The translations under genes and the position numbers were made by a program. Shown here piece by piece: positions 46,401 to 58,650 of a stretch of 64,000 nucleotides of DNA. Position 1 is the first letter of the stretch, and each line of letters starts with the position of its first letter. Source of the DNA: Cinnamomum chago (lineage: Eukaryota > Streptophyta > Magnoliopsida > Laurales > Lauraceae); the NCBI GenBank assembly GCA_038049695.1, contig CP142458.1:58003501-58067500 (forward strand), in the 5' to 3' direction. The notes under the pieces are model-generated. The model saw only the letters and a program-made list of their open reading frames with translations, was not told where the DNA came from and searched no databases.

Positions 46401-48334
46401 GACATTATTTAAATTTCGATCATGAAGACTAATATATCAAAATCCCATAAATGAACATACCTTTTGTTTTGATCTAATCTCTCAACCTTCATCTGGGTCT
46501 TTGGAGAAACTTGAAGAGCTTTGTAACCATGAGAAAGATGCATAAGGATGGGTTCCACCAAAAGCATACATGGAGGAGCTGTGCCTTGTCTCTGGCAGGC
46601 AAGATTTCTCTACCTGCTGCTTCTTATATGAAATGAGATTCATGTCTGGACTCTGTATACTTGGATAGACATGAAATGCCTGGAGATGGCTACGTGGCCA
46701 CAGGTGAGCATTCTCATGTGGTCCATGCTTTATGGGTGTGTACGGATGGGTGTGATGTTGGTGTATGATTAAAAAAAGATGGATAGAGACATTGAGAGGT
46801 CTGTTGAAGACATGGCTATTTTCTACAGTTCTAGAGGTACAGAAGTGTTGGCCTGTTGGGTGATTTTCAAATCCTCTTGCAGGGTGTTTGAGCTTGACTT
46901 GTGTCGTTTCGTTTACCCATTGAGTAGGTGACTACTCACAGCCCAATGAATCCAGGCCTTTCATTTCCTGATGTTTATCTTCTCTCTGTAGTGCCCTGCC
47001 ATTTTCATTAAAAAAATTTGCAACTAGATGCATCAAACCCAAGGAAATCCCTACAATCAAAATGCTTATACACAATTTTTTTTTCTTTTTTTTTTCCATC
47101 CGAGGTTTCCAACCCTTTAAACTAGACTATAAAAAATCAAGCTAGCTAAGTGATCCAACCCTTGGTTTTAGGTCTACAAATCTTAATAGCTATATATCCT
47201 GCAAACTCATTGTGATAAACAATCACTAATATATGAAATTGTGTGAAATTAAGATCAATGTCAATTCAAGGGTGTCAATTTGTGTGAAGGGGTAGACTAT
47301 ATGGTTGTTATTGGGCATCCAATAACGTGACTATCCTAAATCTGTAGTTTCAAATAAAGTGGATAGGAAACCTATTGTTTTTATCATAAGTCGGGTCCCA
47401 TACATGGGAACCTAAAATGTTGACGCCACAAATTTAAATCTGTGGGTTGTCCAAGGCGGTCCATTTATTCTTCAGTCAGGCCCAATATTGAGGCCTAGTT
47501 ACAGCTCCTGCCACAAAAGCTTTTTCAATTTTTGTTTCTTCTATTTTTTGTACTGTAAACATATCAGATGGATCTGGTCCTCTATCAGGCCTTTAAAAAA
47601 CATGCCGCAACATGGTCCATTTAGCTATTGACTGAGAAATATGGTTCCAGGTTCGGCCAAAACGCCTAAAACCACCCTAAATTCAGCCCAACATGGACTG
47701 GGCTCAGGTCATTCACGGGAATCAGTTAAAATCTTACAATCCATGAGATCCTGAAAGGAAGCCCATCAGAAGTGGGTCCCATCATATATAATCCTATAGA
47801 CCCATTGAGTTCCGGATTCTACAAAATTTTGATTGGGAATTGTAAATTTCAATTACTATTCTTTCAATAAAGAGTTGAAATTTGTTGGGCTGAACCCAAA
47901 CTACTGCCAAAATATCATGCCATTTTCACAGTTATATGGGCTTCACTTATCAAGATGTGTGGTTTCCTGGCACACCCATTTGGCCATTTTGTACTTTACG
48001 GTTATCCAGACCGTTGATCTGATGGGCTTCTTCTATGGATAATAGCTTCCATTCATTGGTTGAGTGGTATGGGTGCTCTCTAATTCCTTCCTAACCCGAC
48101 GTATCAAAATGAGATATATGGGTCAACCTTAACTCAACCTGTTTAAATGAATGTAAGGATTGTTTTTGACCCATGACCCATGACCAACCCCTATTATTGC
48201 AGGTCAGTTATGCGGATGGGATATAGGTTGGGCCAAATTTTTCCATCCCAACGCAAAAAAGGAATAGGCAAAAAGACAAGGTTTGGTTTCTGTCTCTCAA
48301 CATGTGAGTGTGTATATTCCTTCATTTATTCAAG
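43443..48334. other. Intergenic, no gene seen
   Basis: 4.9 kb without a supportable gene. At 43786-43905 a roughly 66-base unit containing a TA run and AATAAGAARATAAGAGG is tandemly duplicated. An AAG microsatellite lies near 44899-44918. Around 46043-46098 and 46232-46322 two diverged copies share ATGATATCATG.. and TATCAATTTYT.. words, an old local duplication. The rest is featureless AT-rich DNA. Confidence 0.45.
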
Positions 48335-48839
48335 GGAAATTTTCAAATTTGGCCTTAAGTTTTTATCTTATTTCAAAGAAGAACACAAGTTTCGAAATTT
48401 TTCAAATTAGTCCCTAAGCTTTTCAGTAATTTTTCAATTAAGGACATCCAGTCATTTAAAGGGTATTTTCTGGTGACTTTTTCCCTTAATGTTTTAAAAA
48501 TACCTAAATTATCCTTCATTTAAAGCTATGATATGGTTTCGGCAGCCACTATATGCAGCCAATCAATATTGGAATACTGGATGCCCTTGATCACCGTGAG
48601 AACACCAGCGCGAGGAAAACGATGATAATATAGAGGAAGTGAATGAGAGTTTTATTACAATGAAGGGAAATTTGGGCATTTAAAAAAAAAGGGAAAAGTT
48701 TCCTTAAAATAACTTTAAATAGATGGATGTATTTAATTGAAAACTTCCTAAAAAATTTAAGGACTAATTTTAAAAAAAATTAAACTTGCGTCATTTTTTG
48801 AAATAAGGCCGAAACGTAAGGACTTTTTTGAAATTCTCC
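48335..48839. mobile_element. Foldback MITE with long inverted repeats (Mutator-like?), 505 bp
   Basis: The left arm from GGGAAATTTTCAAATTTGGC and the reverse complement of the right arm, GGAGAATTTCAAAAAAGTCC, match imperfectly over about 120-150 bases, with shared CCTTA, TTATTTCAAA, ACAAGTTT and TTTTTCAATTA words. Flanking bases (ATTTATTCA at the left, ATTTTTTTC at the right) could be a decayed 9-base duplication, which together with long TIRs would fit a Mutator-type MITE. There is no coding capacity. Confidence 0.65.
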
Positions 48840-49299
48840 ATTTTTTTCATTGAAGGTACATGCATTGAAGCTCACACTTCGTGAGTTGTGACTGGGGCCT
48901 GGTACTTTTTAGCAGCTGTTAGAAAGTCAAAAATATCATCCTGTGACCAGGGCTGATATCATGAGCCATTTATTACTTATTGACTGGGTCATGGATGGAT
49001 CTAAAGAAGAATGGAGTATGCATACACTCAATCTGATGCATGACTTGAGGCTTTCAAGTGGTACTCCTTAAATGATCTGGCATTTGGAGAATGACTGATT
49101 CAGGTCAAACCTCACATGGCCCAACCTAACCAACATGAAATAAGTTAAATTTGTGTTTGGCATGTTGAGGATAGGGTTGGGCTCAGGCCTGGATCTTGAG
49201 ACCCACATGGAATTTTAGGCCCTTTGAGTTTGGATTTGACCCAGGGATCCAACTTATCTACAATAGTAAATATGCACTATAGAGTATATGCATTCCGGC

Positions 49300-50298
49300 A
49301 GTAAGTGGAAAGTTGGAGATGGTAAGGATATCGACTACTGGTATGGTAACTGGATGCCAGAAGGTAGCATGACCTCCCATAACCCTTCTGTCAATTATCC
49401 TCCTAACCAAAAGCTGCATTCTCTTTGGCATGGCTCTCAATGGACGACCCCCCCTGACCTTCCTCCAGCTGTTACTGTCTCCTTGCGTCTAGCTACCCAG
49501 CTCCTCTCTTTGGACCAGTCTTCAAAAGACACTTTGCAATGGATCTCCCACTAGGACAAAGGTCTCACTCTTTAGGATGCTTGGCAAACTATCAGAACCA
49601 GCAACCCCTCCACTTACTGGTTGAACTGGGCTCCTCTGGTTTGGAACTCCTTTCAACATCCCAGGATATCCTTCTTTGCCTGGAGGCTGCTTCATGGAAA
49701 GACTCCTTCTCAAGCTTGGGCCCAGCATGCTGGTATTAGTATGGCTTCAAGGTGCAGTCTGTGTCAAAAAGATCAGGAGACTACTTTGCATCTCCTCTTC
49801 CTCTGCCCTTTCTCCTCTGTCACATGGAATTGGATTCTCTCCGAGGTTGGTTCGGCTGTTGAAGGCCCTTTCTTTCCTTCTAAGATCTGGCAAGCTCTCT
49901 CCCTCCAAAGTGACACTCTGGCCTGCAAAGGAGCTGCTTCTATCTTCTTCTCAACTGCTTATGCTCTATGGAAATGTAGGAATGAAGCTTTCTTTTCGAA
50001 CTCTAGAGCCTCCCAGACGAAGGTCCATTTATACTTGACTGAGCTCCTCTCTGCCTCTCTCAAGCGTATTAATAAGCCTTTTTCTGGTAGACCTCTTAAC
50101 CTCTTCTGTAAATTTTTGTTTCCAAATTCTAAAGCCTGGTATGTGTTTTCTTGGCTTATGTTGGTTTCTTTTATTTTTTTGTTTTCTTCTTCTCTGTTGT
50201 TGCTCTTTGAGTTTCCTCTCTTCTGGGCTTATTGGCGCTGTCTTCTTCCTCTTTCTCTTTTAATTCAACTTGCCTTTCAGCAAAAAAAAAAAAAAAAA
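49300..50298 (+). mobile_element. 5'-truncated L1 tail, about 1.0 kb, well preserved
   Basis: It begins in the post-RT region (WKVGDGKDIDYWYGNWMPEG) and runs in one frame through the zf-RVT finger (FFAWRLLHGKTPSQAW near 49670, RCSLCQKDQETTLHLLFLC near 49755) to the 3' part. One in-frame stop, TAG at 49552-49554, breaks the frame; otherwise it stays open to 50406, past the A tail (50282-50299). The 3' end TTTAATTCAACTTGCCTTTCAG precedes the A run. Flanks show AGTATATGCATTCC at the left and AGTATAAGATCCC at the right, a possible decayed duplication. It is the most intact L1 coding piece here. Confidence 0.87.
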
Positions 50299-50299
50299 A

Positions 50300-51649
50300 G
50301 TATAAGATCCCAAAATTACTTGACTCAAGTTAACCCAGTGCAACTTGAATTGCGCTTGGGTAAGGGTTTTAACATTTTGGGTGGGGTATGTTCAAGTTTC
50401 ATATGAGTATATACGGACGATCAGGTTTTGGTGCACTGACATATAAATCAAGATGGGTTGGGTTCAGCTAATACGGACCCAACTGTCTAAGTTGCACCCA
50501 CAATTGGCGCTACACCAAGATACATTAGATGGTATTGAAAAACATTTATGCTATTCTTAAGGTTTTGGTAGGAATAGTTAGCTAAGAAAACTTAATATGA
50601 TATTAGAGCTCATTGGTCGTGAGTTTGAATTCTAGGAGAACAAATTGGAGTGAAACAAAAAAAATGTTTTTAGCCAAAAGAGCGCCGACCGGGTTCCACC
50701 TGAATGAGGGTGTTGAGAAGTGGGTTATTAATGCCTCAAGGTCAACTTGTTAACATGACCGGGTGTCAAAATAATGTTCATAAATGCGACAAAATTGTAA
50801 AGGGGTTTTCACGAAAAAATTGCCTTTAAATACTAATTTGACAAATTAATTATAAAAAACACAGAATAAATGGATTAAGGTGAGATATTTTTTTGGACAA
50901 ATCATTCTCATAAAGATATCTTTATCTGCGTGACCATATTGTTATCCTCCTTACACCTATTTTGCATATATCCTGGCCAACAAAACCAACGTTTTAGTGT
51001 CTCCATCTCTGCTTTCAAAATAACTTCTTTGAATATCGTAGACTAAGAGAAGAAATACATACTTGTAAGGGATGAACGCATTGAATCCGTCGAGATAATA
51101 CACAATTAAAAGATTCCTTCTCTTCTCTTCTTCTCTAAAAATTCTAATGTTGAGATCCAGATGTCTTAATATATTGGTTATACATATCCTTCAAGTTTTT
51201 GTAGGATCCAAAAATGGGTTCTATATTCTTTATTCTTTCTTATAAGAATCATTGATTAATTGGTCATTCAAGCACCCTTACTAGAAAGAGACTCATCAAT
51301 TAAAAGATAAGAGCATTACAAAGTTGAGACCGAGAAACGAGATAGTAATAACAAAATAGAGAAAGCACAAAAGGGAGACAAAGTAAGAGAAAGCACAAAT
51401 TGAATAGAAGAAAGGAGAGAAGCCACTAGCTTCAACAACACGATCAATCAAACTTGGTAGATAGCAGCATCTCAACATTAGATTATTAATTAAGAGAAGA
51501 AGAGAAGAGAAAGAACCTTTTTAAACATGTATTATCCCAACAAACTTGTTATGTTCTCTCCTTCCATACGTGTAGTTCTTCTCTTATTCTTCAATATTTA
51601 GATAAACTTCATTGAAAACGGATGGAGAAATTAAGACATGATTCTGCTG
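50300..51649. other. Intergenic, with a possible miniature LTR relic
   Basis: Near 50598 the sequence ATGATATTAGAGCTC is a diverged initiator Met tRNA primer site, followed by GTGAGTTTGAATTCTAGG and, about 130 bases later, GAGGGTGTTGAGAAGTGG. This is the order seen in SMART-type miniature LTR elements and in the clearer element at 4601. The two LTRs are not both recognisable. The remainder has no gene. Confidence 0.35.
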
Positions 51650-51657
51650 GGCGGGAT

Positions 51658-52657
51658 TAGGCCGGTCAATAATTTTAAAGCCCAGTGAGTTGGGCTTGGT
51701 CAATAATTTTAAAGCCCGACCAAAATGGGATTGGGACTGGACAGAGGATGCCCAGCCCGTTCAGGCCCGGCCCGGCCCGCTCCAAGTTAATTTTGATAAA
51801 AAATTTATATTACCTAAACTGTCCGTCACTAACAGTAAAAAAACGGCTAGTTAGGAGGGGCATTCTTGTAACTGTGCCCTCCATCAGTCCATCTCTTTTA
51901 TAAGACGTTGCAAGCCCTAAAAACATCCCACACTCAATCGCTCTTCTGCCTCTTCTGCTCTCTGCCTCTTCTGCCCAAGATTGGTTTAGTCATGACCCAA
52001 CTAGTGATAGTGATTTAGATAATAATGGGAATGCACTAATTGATGTTTTAGACATATTAAAAGAAAATTAATTTCTGTTGGTTTCTTTTTTATATTACTT
52101 GACCCATATAGGATACTCATTCTCATTCATTTTATTGATTTTCTGATTTTCTACTTTAAAAAAAAAAGTTTTTAACTGATGCTACATTACTTTAACTTGA
52201 CTCATATAGGATACTTATTCTCATTCATTTCTATTGATTTTCTGATTTTCTACTTTTACCGGAAAAAAAAAGGTTTTAATCATTCCTACATTACTTGACC
52301 CATATAGCCTATAGTATACTCATTCATTTCTATTGATTTTCTGATTTCCTACTGTCACTAGCAAAAAAAAAGAAAGTTTTTAACACTGCCATGTTGTTTG
52401 TTGCATTGCATTGCCGGTCCCAAGCCTGGAAAAAAGAGGAGGATTTAAAGTTGGGTTCACACCGGTGTCTGGTGACAGTAGGAATAATTAGAGAATGTTT
52501 TGCTTATCTCCAGGATCGGGCTAAGCCCAGGCCCGGCTCTGTGTAAGCCCGTTCAATTTAGGGCCGGGATTGGACAACACCTGGCAGGCCCGTCCTATTT
52601 TCGGGATGGGATTGGACAACCCAAACCCAGGCCCGGCCCGGCCCATTGACAGGCCTA
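51658..52657. mobile_element. Non-autonomous hAT element, 1000 bp
   Basis: The ends TAGGCCGGTCAAT (51658-51670) and ATTGACAGGCCTA (52645-52657) are 13-base inverted repeats with one mismatch. A perfect 8-base duplication, GGCGGGAT, flanks them (51650-51657 and 52658-52665), which is diagnostic of hAT. Subterminal GCCCGGCCCGGCCC words are also typical. Near 51976-52070 a short open stretch, DWFSHDPTSDSDLDNNGNAL, followed by a stop resembles the C-terminal tail of hAT transposases. If so, this is a deletion derivative of an autonomous copy. Three tandem units of about 99 bases lie at 52088-52385. Confidence 0.93.
52088..52385. repeat. Three tandem units of about 99 bp inside the hAT element
   Basis: Each unit contains TTACTTGACYCATATAG, CTCATTCATTTCTATTGATT with TTCTGATTTYCTAC, and an A run. 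Anchors on ATTGATTTTCTGATT lie at 52134, 52233 and 52332, a period of 99. The A runs differ in length between units. Confidence 0.85.
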
Positions 52658-52665
52658 GGCGGGAT

Positions 52666-53794
52666 ACATGAAAAATGGGTGTTAAGTGGATAATGATCAT
52701 ATCGTTCATCACGAAGATAATTCTGTAAAAAAAATTGTGATAGACCCTATTCTGTCATTTTTGTGTTTTTCATAATCAATCCGTTTAATCAATGTTTAAG
52801 GCTGGTTTTTCGTAAAAATCCCAATTATAAAATGAAATATGCCTTCTATTTCCTTTCCCGTTTTGTATGATAAACTGAGAAAATAGTTTGAATAAAGAAT
52901 TACTGCACTGGAAATGCAACTGAGAAGTATGATTTTGTTTGTGGAGAAGACTGGGCAAGGCCGAGGTTAGGGACCAGGCTGAACTTATCCTGTCTCAGTC
53001 TTTTTAAGTTATTGGGCGTAATATTAATGCTTGGACATAACCAGAATTTCATATCTCTGTGTTAAAAATTATAGCTGGGCCCCTAGTCAGACCTCTGTGT
53101 ACACAGAGCCCAACCTAGGTCTCTTGGTGACCAGGGTAGAAAATAGGCAAAATAACCCAATTCTGAACAGGGTTAGCCCTGGTCAAAGCCAGCCATCTCA
53201 TGCCCAGCCCCATTTGTGGGGCTCTTAGTTTGATAGTCCAGACCATTCACCTAACAGACCCCAGCATGGATGATGACAGATGAGAAATCCCTTAAGAAGG
53301 GAATATAGTCTGTTTCTTTATGCCCTTCCCAACTTCTATTAAGAATTCATTTTCTGTTAAACTGACCTTATACAGGCCACTGATTGAAGGGTAGGATTCA
53401 TGCTGAACCCAATCGTTGACATCAAGGGTATGGACCACTTAGGGCCCATTTAGATGTGGAGAAAACAAGTAGAGAAATAGTTTTCTCCACATTATCTCCA
53501 ACTTTTTCTCATCAACCAAATTCCAAACAGACCGTTGACCATGGACCAAACTTGCATATAACATCGTGAACCTTAACCAAAGTATATGTGAGAGCAGCGG
53601 CAATAATATCACATAATCAGACTTGAATGGGTAAGAATTGTAGAATTTAAAAGAAATGGCAATGGGTCCGTTTGGCCCATAGTTCAACCTGATCAACTTG
53701 CACTTCTAAGCAGGTTTGAACAAAACCGTACGTGGGGCTAAGCTTAGTCATGAAAATCATGCATGTCATTCCCTTTATTCCATACAATGGTTCT
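52666..53794. other. Intergenic, no gene seen
   Basis: A possible very small MITE (about 53452-53535, GGGCCCATTTAGATGTGG to CCAAATTCCAAACAGACC) has ends of Tourist type, but I could not confirm a target duplication. No gene is visible. Confidence 0.4.
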
Positions 53795-54123
53795 TGTTGT
53801 GATCTAGGGCCTAAGAAAAGAGATCAAGGACACACAAAACTACAGAGATTTACGTAGTTTGGCTTTTGGCCTATGTCCAAGGGAAAACGGGAGAATTAAC
53901 TATGCAATCAGAAGAGGTGTATATTATAAATGCTCTTAGCCTCTATTTATAATATCAACCTCAAAACCCTAGTATACCTAGAACAGACTACTTCTAATCA
54001 CAATAGACCTATAACAGACATAATTCTAATCATAGTAGAACAAGTATGGTACCGGGACCTGGTCAACCGAGACCATTAACTTCTTACTCAATATCACCGG
54101 CTTCTATTGAGCCATACAAGTCA
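53795..54123 (-). repeat. 3' LTR of the copia element
   Basis: The left-hand direct repeat. It carries CTATTTATAATATC and other AT-rich words near its middle. It is about 90 percent identical by eye to the right-hand LTR. Confidence 0.9.
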
Positions 54124-57100
54124 ACAAATTTCTACTTTGGAGAACATTGAAACTAATCCTCATAACATCGTGTCTCACCATCTCCACCTGCCCTTAGGGC
54201 ACTCAGGTACTGGCCACACCGATCAAGTCCAAGCGATGCTTGAACTTGACTCTATCCCATTTCATCATGAATGCACCAAATCGCTTGTATAATTGTCCAG
54301 AAGCTTGCTTTGACCCACACAATGGTTTCGTCGAACTACATACATGATCAGGAACCTGAAACTGCACTTCACATACACTAGAAGCTCCTTCCATTTTCTC
54401 GTAAAATCGCTTGCATCCGATGGCCTGATATTCCTTATCAAGTTACTTCATCTCCTCAGTCATAGTTTATGCATGTTATTCAAGAGACTCAATCGTTAAT
54501 GCATATACAACCATATCATCACGGCCACTATCTGTTGTCAACGCATACATTATCATATCCTCGAAACCGTATCTAACTGGCGATTTCCTTTCTCTCTACG
54601 ATCTACCTGTCTGCAGCATATGCAGCTCTGTTTGCTGCATCTGCTGCACAATCTGACTACCCCTTATATCCCGAGAGAAGTCGAATGCACTCTCTTTCCT
54701 TACTAGGATGTCTGACTCTACCTGAATGGTGTCACTGCTGCTACATACTTTCGTCTTCTCCACCTGTTTTCTCCCATTGAGTAAAGCACCTTCATGAAAT
54801 GTAACATCCCTGCTAATGATAAATCTAGGTGAATCTAAATCGGTACACCACAACCTGTATCCTTTCACCCGAGAAGTATATCCCACCAAGATGCACTTCA
54901 CAGACCTTGGTTCTAACTTATCGGTTTTCACATGAGCATAAACTGGACAACCGAAGATCCACAAGTTAGAATAATCAGCTAGATTACCTAACCACATTTC
55001 TTCTGATGTTTTGCAATCAATCTTTGTGCGTGAATACCTATTTATCAAGTAGCCTGTAGCATTTACTGCCTTAACCCAAAAGTCCTTGGAAAATCCTGCA
55101 GTAAACAACATACAACGAGTTATTTCCAAGATTGTTTTGTTCATCCTCTTTGCAACTCCATTCTGCTGCGAAGTTTCTATAGTGATGTAATGTCGAGTTA
55201 TGCCATGATCCTTGCAATAGTTCTCAAACTCTGTCGATCTGTACTTCTTTCCATTATCTGTCCTCAACTTCTTCATCTTCCTGCCAGTCTGTTTCTCAAC
55301 AATTGCCTTCCATCGCTTGAATGTAACAAATGTATGATCCTTCGTCTTCATAGTATAAACCCAGACTTTCCTTGAATATTTATCAATAAAAGTCAATATA
55401 AACCGGGACCCGCCCTTAGAATAAACCTTAAAAGGCCCTCATTCATCTGAATGAACACAATCAAGGATACCTTTTGTGCGATGAATACCTGTTTTGAAAC
55501 TGACTTTTCGATGCTTTTCAAATATGCATTTCTCATAGAATTCCAACTTGCCTGTCTTCTTGCCACGGAGCAAATTCTGATTGTTCAGTATTGTCAATCC
55601 CTTCTCACTCATGTGACCCAAGCACAAGTGCAATAAACGCATTGAGACAGATTCATGGTCATTTGAGGAAGACATTGCAGCTCCACCTGTAACAGTATTT
55701 TCAGACAAAACATATAAGTTTCCAACTCTATTGCCTCTTATAAGAACCAGAGCACCCTTCACAACCTTCATAATTAGTCCACCTTCAGCTGAGAACTTAC
55801 AACCGTCAAAGTCCAAGGCACCAAGAGAAATAAGTTTCTTTTTCAGATTGGAAAAATGTCGAACATCTACCAACGTTCTAACGATTCCATCATGCATCTT
55901 GATTTTGATTGTTCCAATTCCAATTGTCTTATGTGCAAAATTGTTGCCCAGCAAGACACTACCACCAATCCATATTGGGACACATGTGGTAGGAACAACC
56001 TGAATCAAGAATCCATTCATCCTGATAACGAATTTCATTTTCAATCACAGAAAGTGCATTGTCGGAACCATAATCTGATCTTCCATCTGCAACACTGACC
56101 GAATCATCATATGGCGAATCTTCTATTTCTTTCTCTTTCCTCTGCCTTTCAGGACAGTTTTTCCTGATATGCCCTTTCTTATGGGAATAATAAGATTCAT
56201 TGTTTTTCCTATTGGGTCTAGACTTAGATCTATGTTTGCCCTTACTACTGAAGTCGTTTGTTCTTCCTCGTACTTCCAAACCCTCACCCGAACCATTATT
56301 TTCAACCGCAATTTTTTTTAAACTCCTTAGAGTTCAAGGCTGCCTCTACATCCTCTTTGGATAGAGTTTCTCAACCATACATCATGGTATCAACAAAATG
56401 CTCATATGAGAGTGGTAACGAACATAACAGCATCATAACTTGGTCCTCATAATCAATTTAAACATTGATATTTTTTAGATCCAGAACAGTTTTTGTGAAA
56501 GAATCAAGGTGCGTTGAAACATTTGTAGATTCCTGCATTTGTAACGTGAACAACTGCTTCTTCAGATACAAACGGTTCATGAGAGACTTCGTGATGTACA
56601 AGTTCTCCAGCTTCTGCCATATGCTAACATCAGTTTTCTCCTGAACAACCTTTCCCAGTACACCATTGCTAAAAAACCAGCAGAATTTGACCGTATGCCT
56701 TTTCTAGCAACTCATCGTTCTCTTCATTTGAAAAAATTTCAAGTAGAGCATTATTTCCCTTCAAAGCTTTATGCAACCCATTATGAATCAGCAGAGCATG
56801 CATCTACAAATGACATAGACCGAAGTCGTTATTTACATTGAATTTCTCAATCTCAAACTTCGCAGCCATTCCGTGAATCTTTTACCACACCTACGTAGAT
56901 CTGGTCACCACGAGCACGCTGGAAGAAATGGATCTAAAGTTCAACTCTGGATAATTAAGATAACGCATGAATAAGTTTTTACGCTTTGGTTAGTCAACAT
57001 CCTTTGTTGATTATTTAACAACCAATCTTCTTCCACAACTGAGTAAATCTACTGGCAATGAGTCCGTAGGTTCAAACAGATCTCCGATCAAACTTTGGAT

Positions 57101-58063
57101 CATCAAGATATTGCAAAAACAATTTGCAACCTTTGATCTGGTCAAACTATCTTTGACCATAGATCTGATGACGTCAGCATCCTTGCGTGAGCCCTGCACT
57201 ACAGGTTTTCCTTTGCTTCTGGGCTTCTGAAACCAAGTCTGACTTGACCCAACCTGACCTAAACTAGACGAACCCTATATGGGTCGTCTTCTTCCTCTTT
57301 TTGGTTCTGGCAGAAGCAGAACAAGAGAGCAGCACTGCTACTTCTCCTTCATCCAAGGCACGGCTCGGTGACACCGGTGGGGACCCTCCTTTACCGGCGA
57401 TGCGAAGTCCCAGAGAGGCGGTAGCGATGACAGCGGCGGATGTCCATTTCTTTAGCGACGAGCGCAGAAGTCTCATTCTTCAATTCCGGCAGTCAACTTC
57501 CGGAACCCAAACCAATAGAGTTTCGACCTCTCTATTCTCTTCTCTCTCGTTCTGGTTCTACAACCAGAGCCGATAGCCCCACTTTCATTCTTCTTCCTTC
57601 TTCAATGATGGCACAGTGCAGGCGGCGCTTCTTCTCCAGTACCAGCGACGCAAAATCCGGCGATGGACGGCGACAACAACGGCTACTCCTATCTTCTCCT
57701 CTCCATAACAGACCCTAGATCGTCTTGTCCAAGCAGCAACGCCGTCCTCCAGTCTTTGCAGCAGTAGGCCCAGTCCTCTCATCCGATTCCGATCAAGAAA
57801 CCCTGAGAGTCCCTGTCTGCAATAGAACCTATATGTACTGTAAATCCCAACGAAACCCAAGCGACCCTTTTGTTCTTCAATTCCGTTCTTCAATTTGGAA
57901 TCATAGAACTCCACTGCCTCTATCTTCTCTATTTCTGACATCAAGACTACTCTCGATCTTCGACTTCCTATCACAATCGGATTCTCTTCAATCTGCATTT
58001 GCAGATTCGTGTAGCCCACTGATCAGATCCTATTCGTCAAATCTCCACCGATCACTCGCTCGC

Positions 58064-58075
58064 TTTGATACCAGT
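58064..58075 (-). promoter_or_regulatory. Primer-binding site of the copia element
   Basis: TGGTATCAAAGC on the minus strand, one base different from the usual TGGTATCAGAGC complementary to initiator Met tRNA. It is directly inside the 5' LTR and sets the orientation of the element. Confidence 0.85.
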
Positions 58076-58076
58076 T

Positions 58077-58404
58077 TGTTGTGATCTAGGGCCTAAGAAA
58101 AGAGATCAAGCACACACAAGAACACAAAGATTTACGTGGTTCGGCTTTTGGCCTATGTCCACGGAAAAATAGGAGAATTTCCTATGCAATCAGAAGAGGT
58201 GTACATCATAAAGGCTCTTAGTCCTATTTATAATACCAACCCCAAAACCCTGGTACACCCAGAACATACTACTTCTAATCACAGTAGACCTATAACAGAC
58301 CTGCTTCTAATCATAGTAGAACAAGCATGGTATCGAGACCTGGTCAACCAAGACCATTAACTTCTTACTCAATATCACTAGCTTATACTGAGCCATACAA
58401 GTCA
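58077..58404 (-). repeat. 5' LTR of the copia element
   Basis: The right-hand direct repeat, adjacent to the primer site. TGTTGTGATCTAGG marks its inner edge, and its outer edge is at ...ACAAGTCA. Confidence 0.9.
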
Positions 58405-58486
58405 ATGGCTCTCAAAGGATATATTGGTTTTTCTAAAAGGACATTCTCGATTATTATTATTTATATATATATATTAAAGCAACAGC

Positions 58487-58650
58487 CACTTCGTAAGGGA
58501 GCGACACACTGGTAAGTGGCGGCATTTCTCACCTGGCTGTTCGGGGTTTAAACCCTTAGTACGTTGCCTTCTTCCCGCTTATGTAGGATGTCTTTCCATG
58601 TGTGTGCGTGCTCTCTCTTGGGTCCCAACTCCCTTAGCTGGGTTACCAAA
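58487..58650 (+). mobile_element. tRNA-derived SINE
   Basis: GAGCGACACACTGGTAAGTG with a following GGCGGC looks like a diverged A box, and GTTCGGGGTTTAAACCC, about 35 bases later, looks like a B box. The body of about 100 bases ends GGGTTACCAAAAAAG, a short A-rich tail. This plan fits plant tRNA-derived SINEs. The target duplication is not clear, so the ends are approximate. Confidence 0.5.

Larger units (their letters stand above)
53795..58404 (-). mobile_element. Ty1/copia element with both LTRs, 4.6 kb, broken
   Basis: Direct repeats of 328-329 bases lie at 53795-54123 and 58077-58404. On the minus strand each begins TGACTTGTATGGCTC and ends CCCTAGATCACAACA. The primer site TGGTATCAAAGC lies just inside the right-hand (5') LTR, at 58064-58075. 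In minus-strand order I recognise a leader, a gag part with a zinc-knuckle-like stretch (near 56200), a protease motif (near 55980), the GAG-pre-integrase region (near 55600) and the integrase core (55396-54596). I do not recognise reverse transcriptase or RNase H. The LTRs differ at about one base in ten by eye, so it is an old insertion. It is a fossil with several breaks. No clear target duplication. Confidence 0.9.

Noticed and set aside
53452-53685. Tourist-type MITE starting GGGCCCATTTAGATG
   Set aside because: Neither possible right end gives good inverted repeats or a matching 3-bp duplication, so I left it as a remark only.
57585-58019. 144-codon minus-strand ORF near the copia 5' LTR
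   Set aside because: It lies in the leader between primer site and gag of the copia element. I see no domain and no reason to treat it as a host gene.
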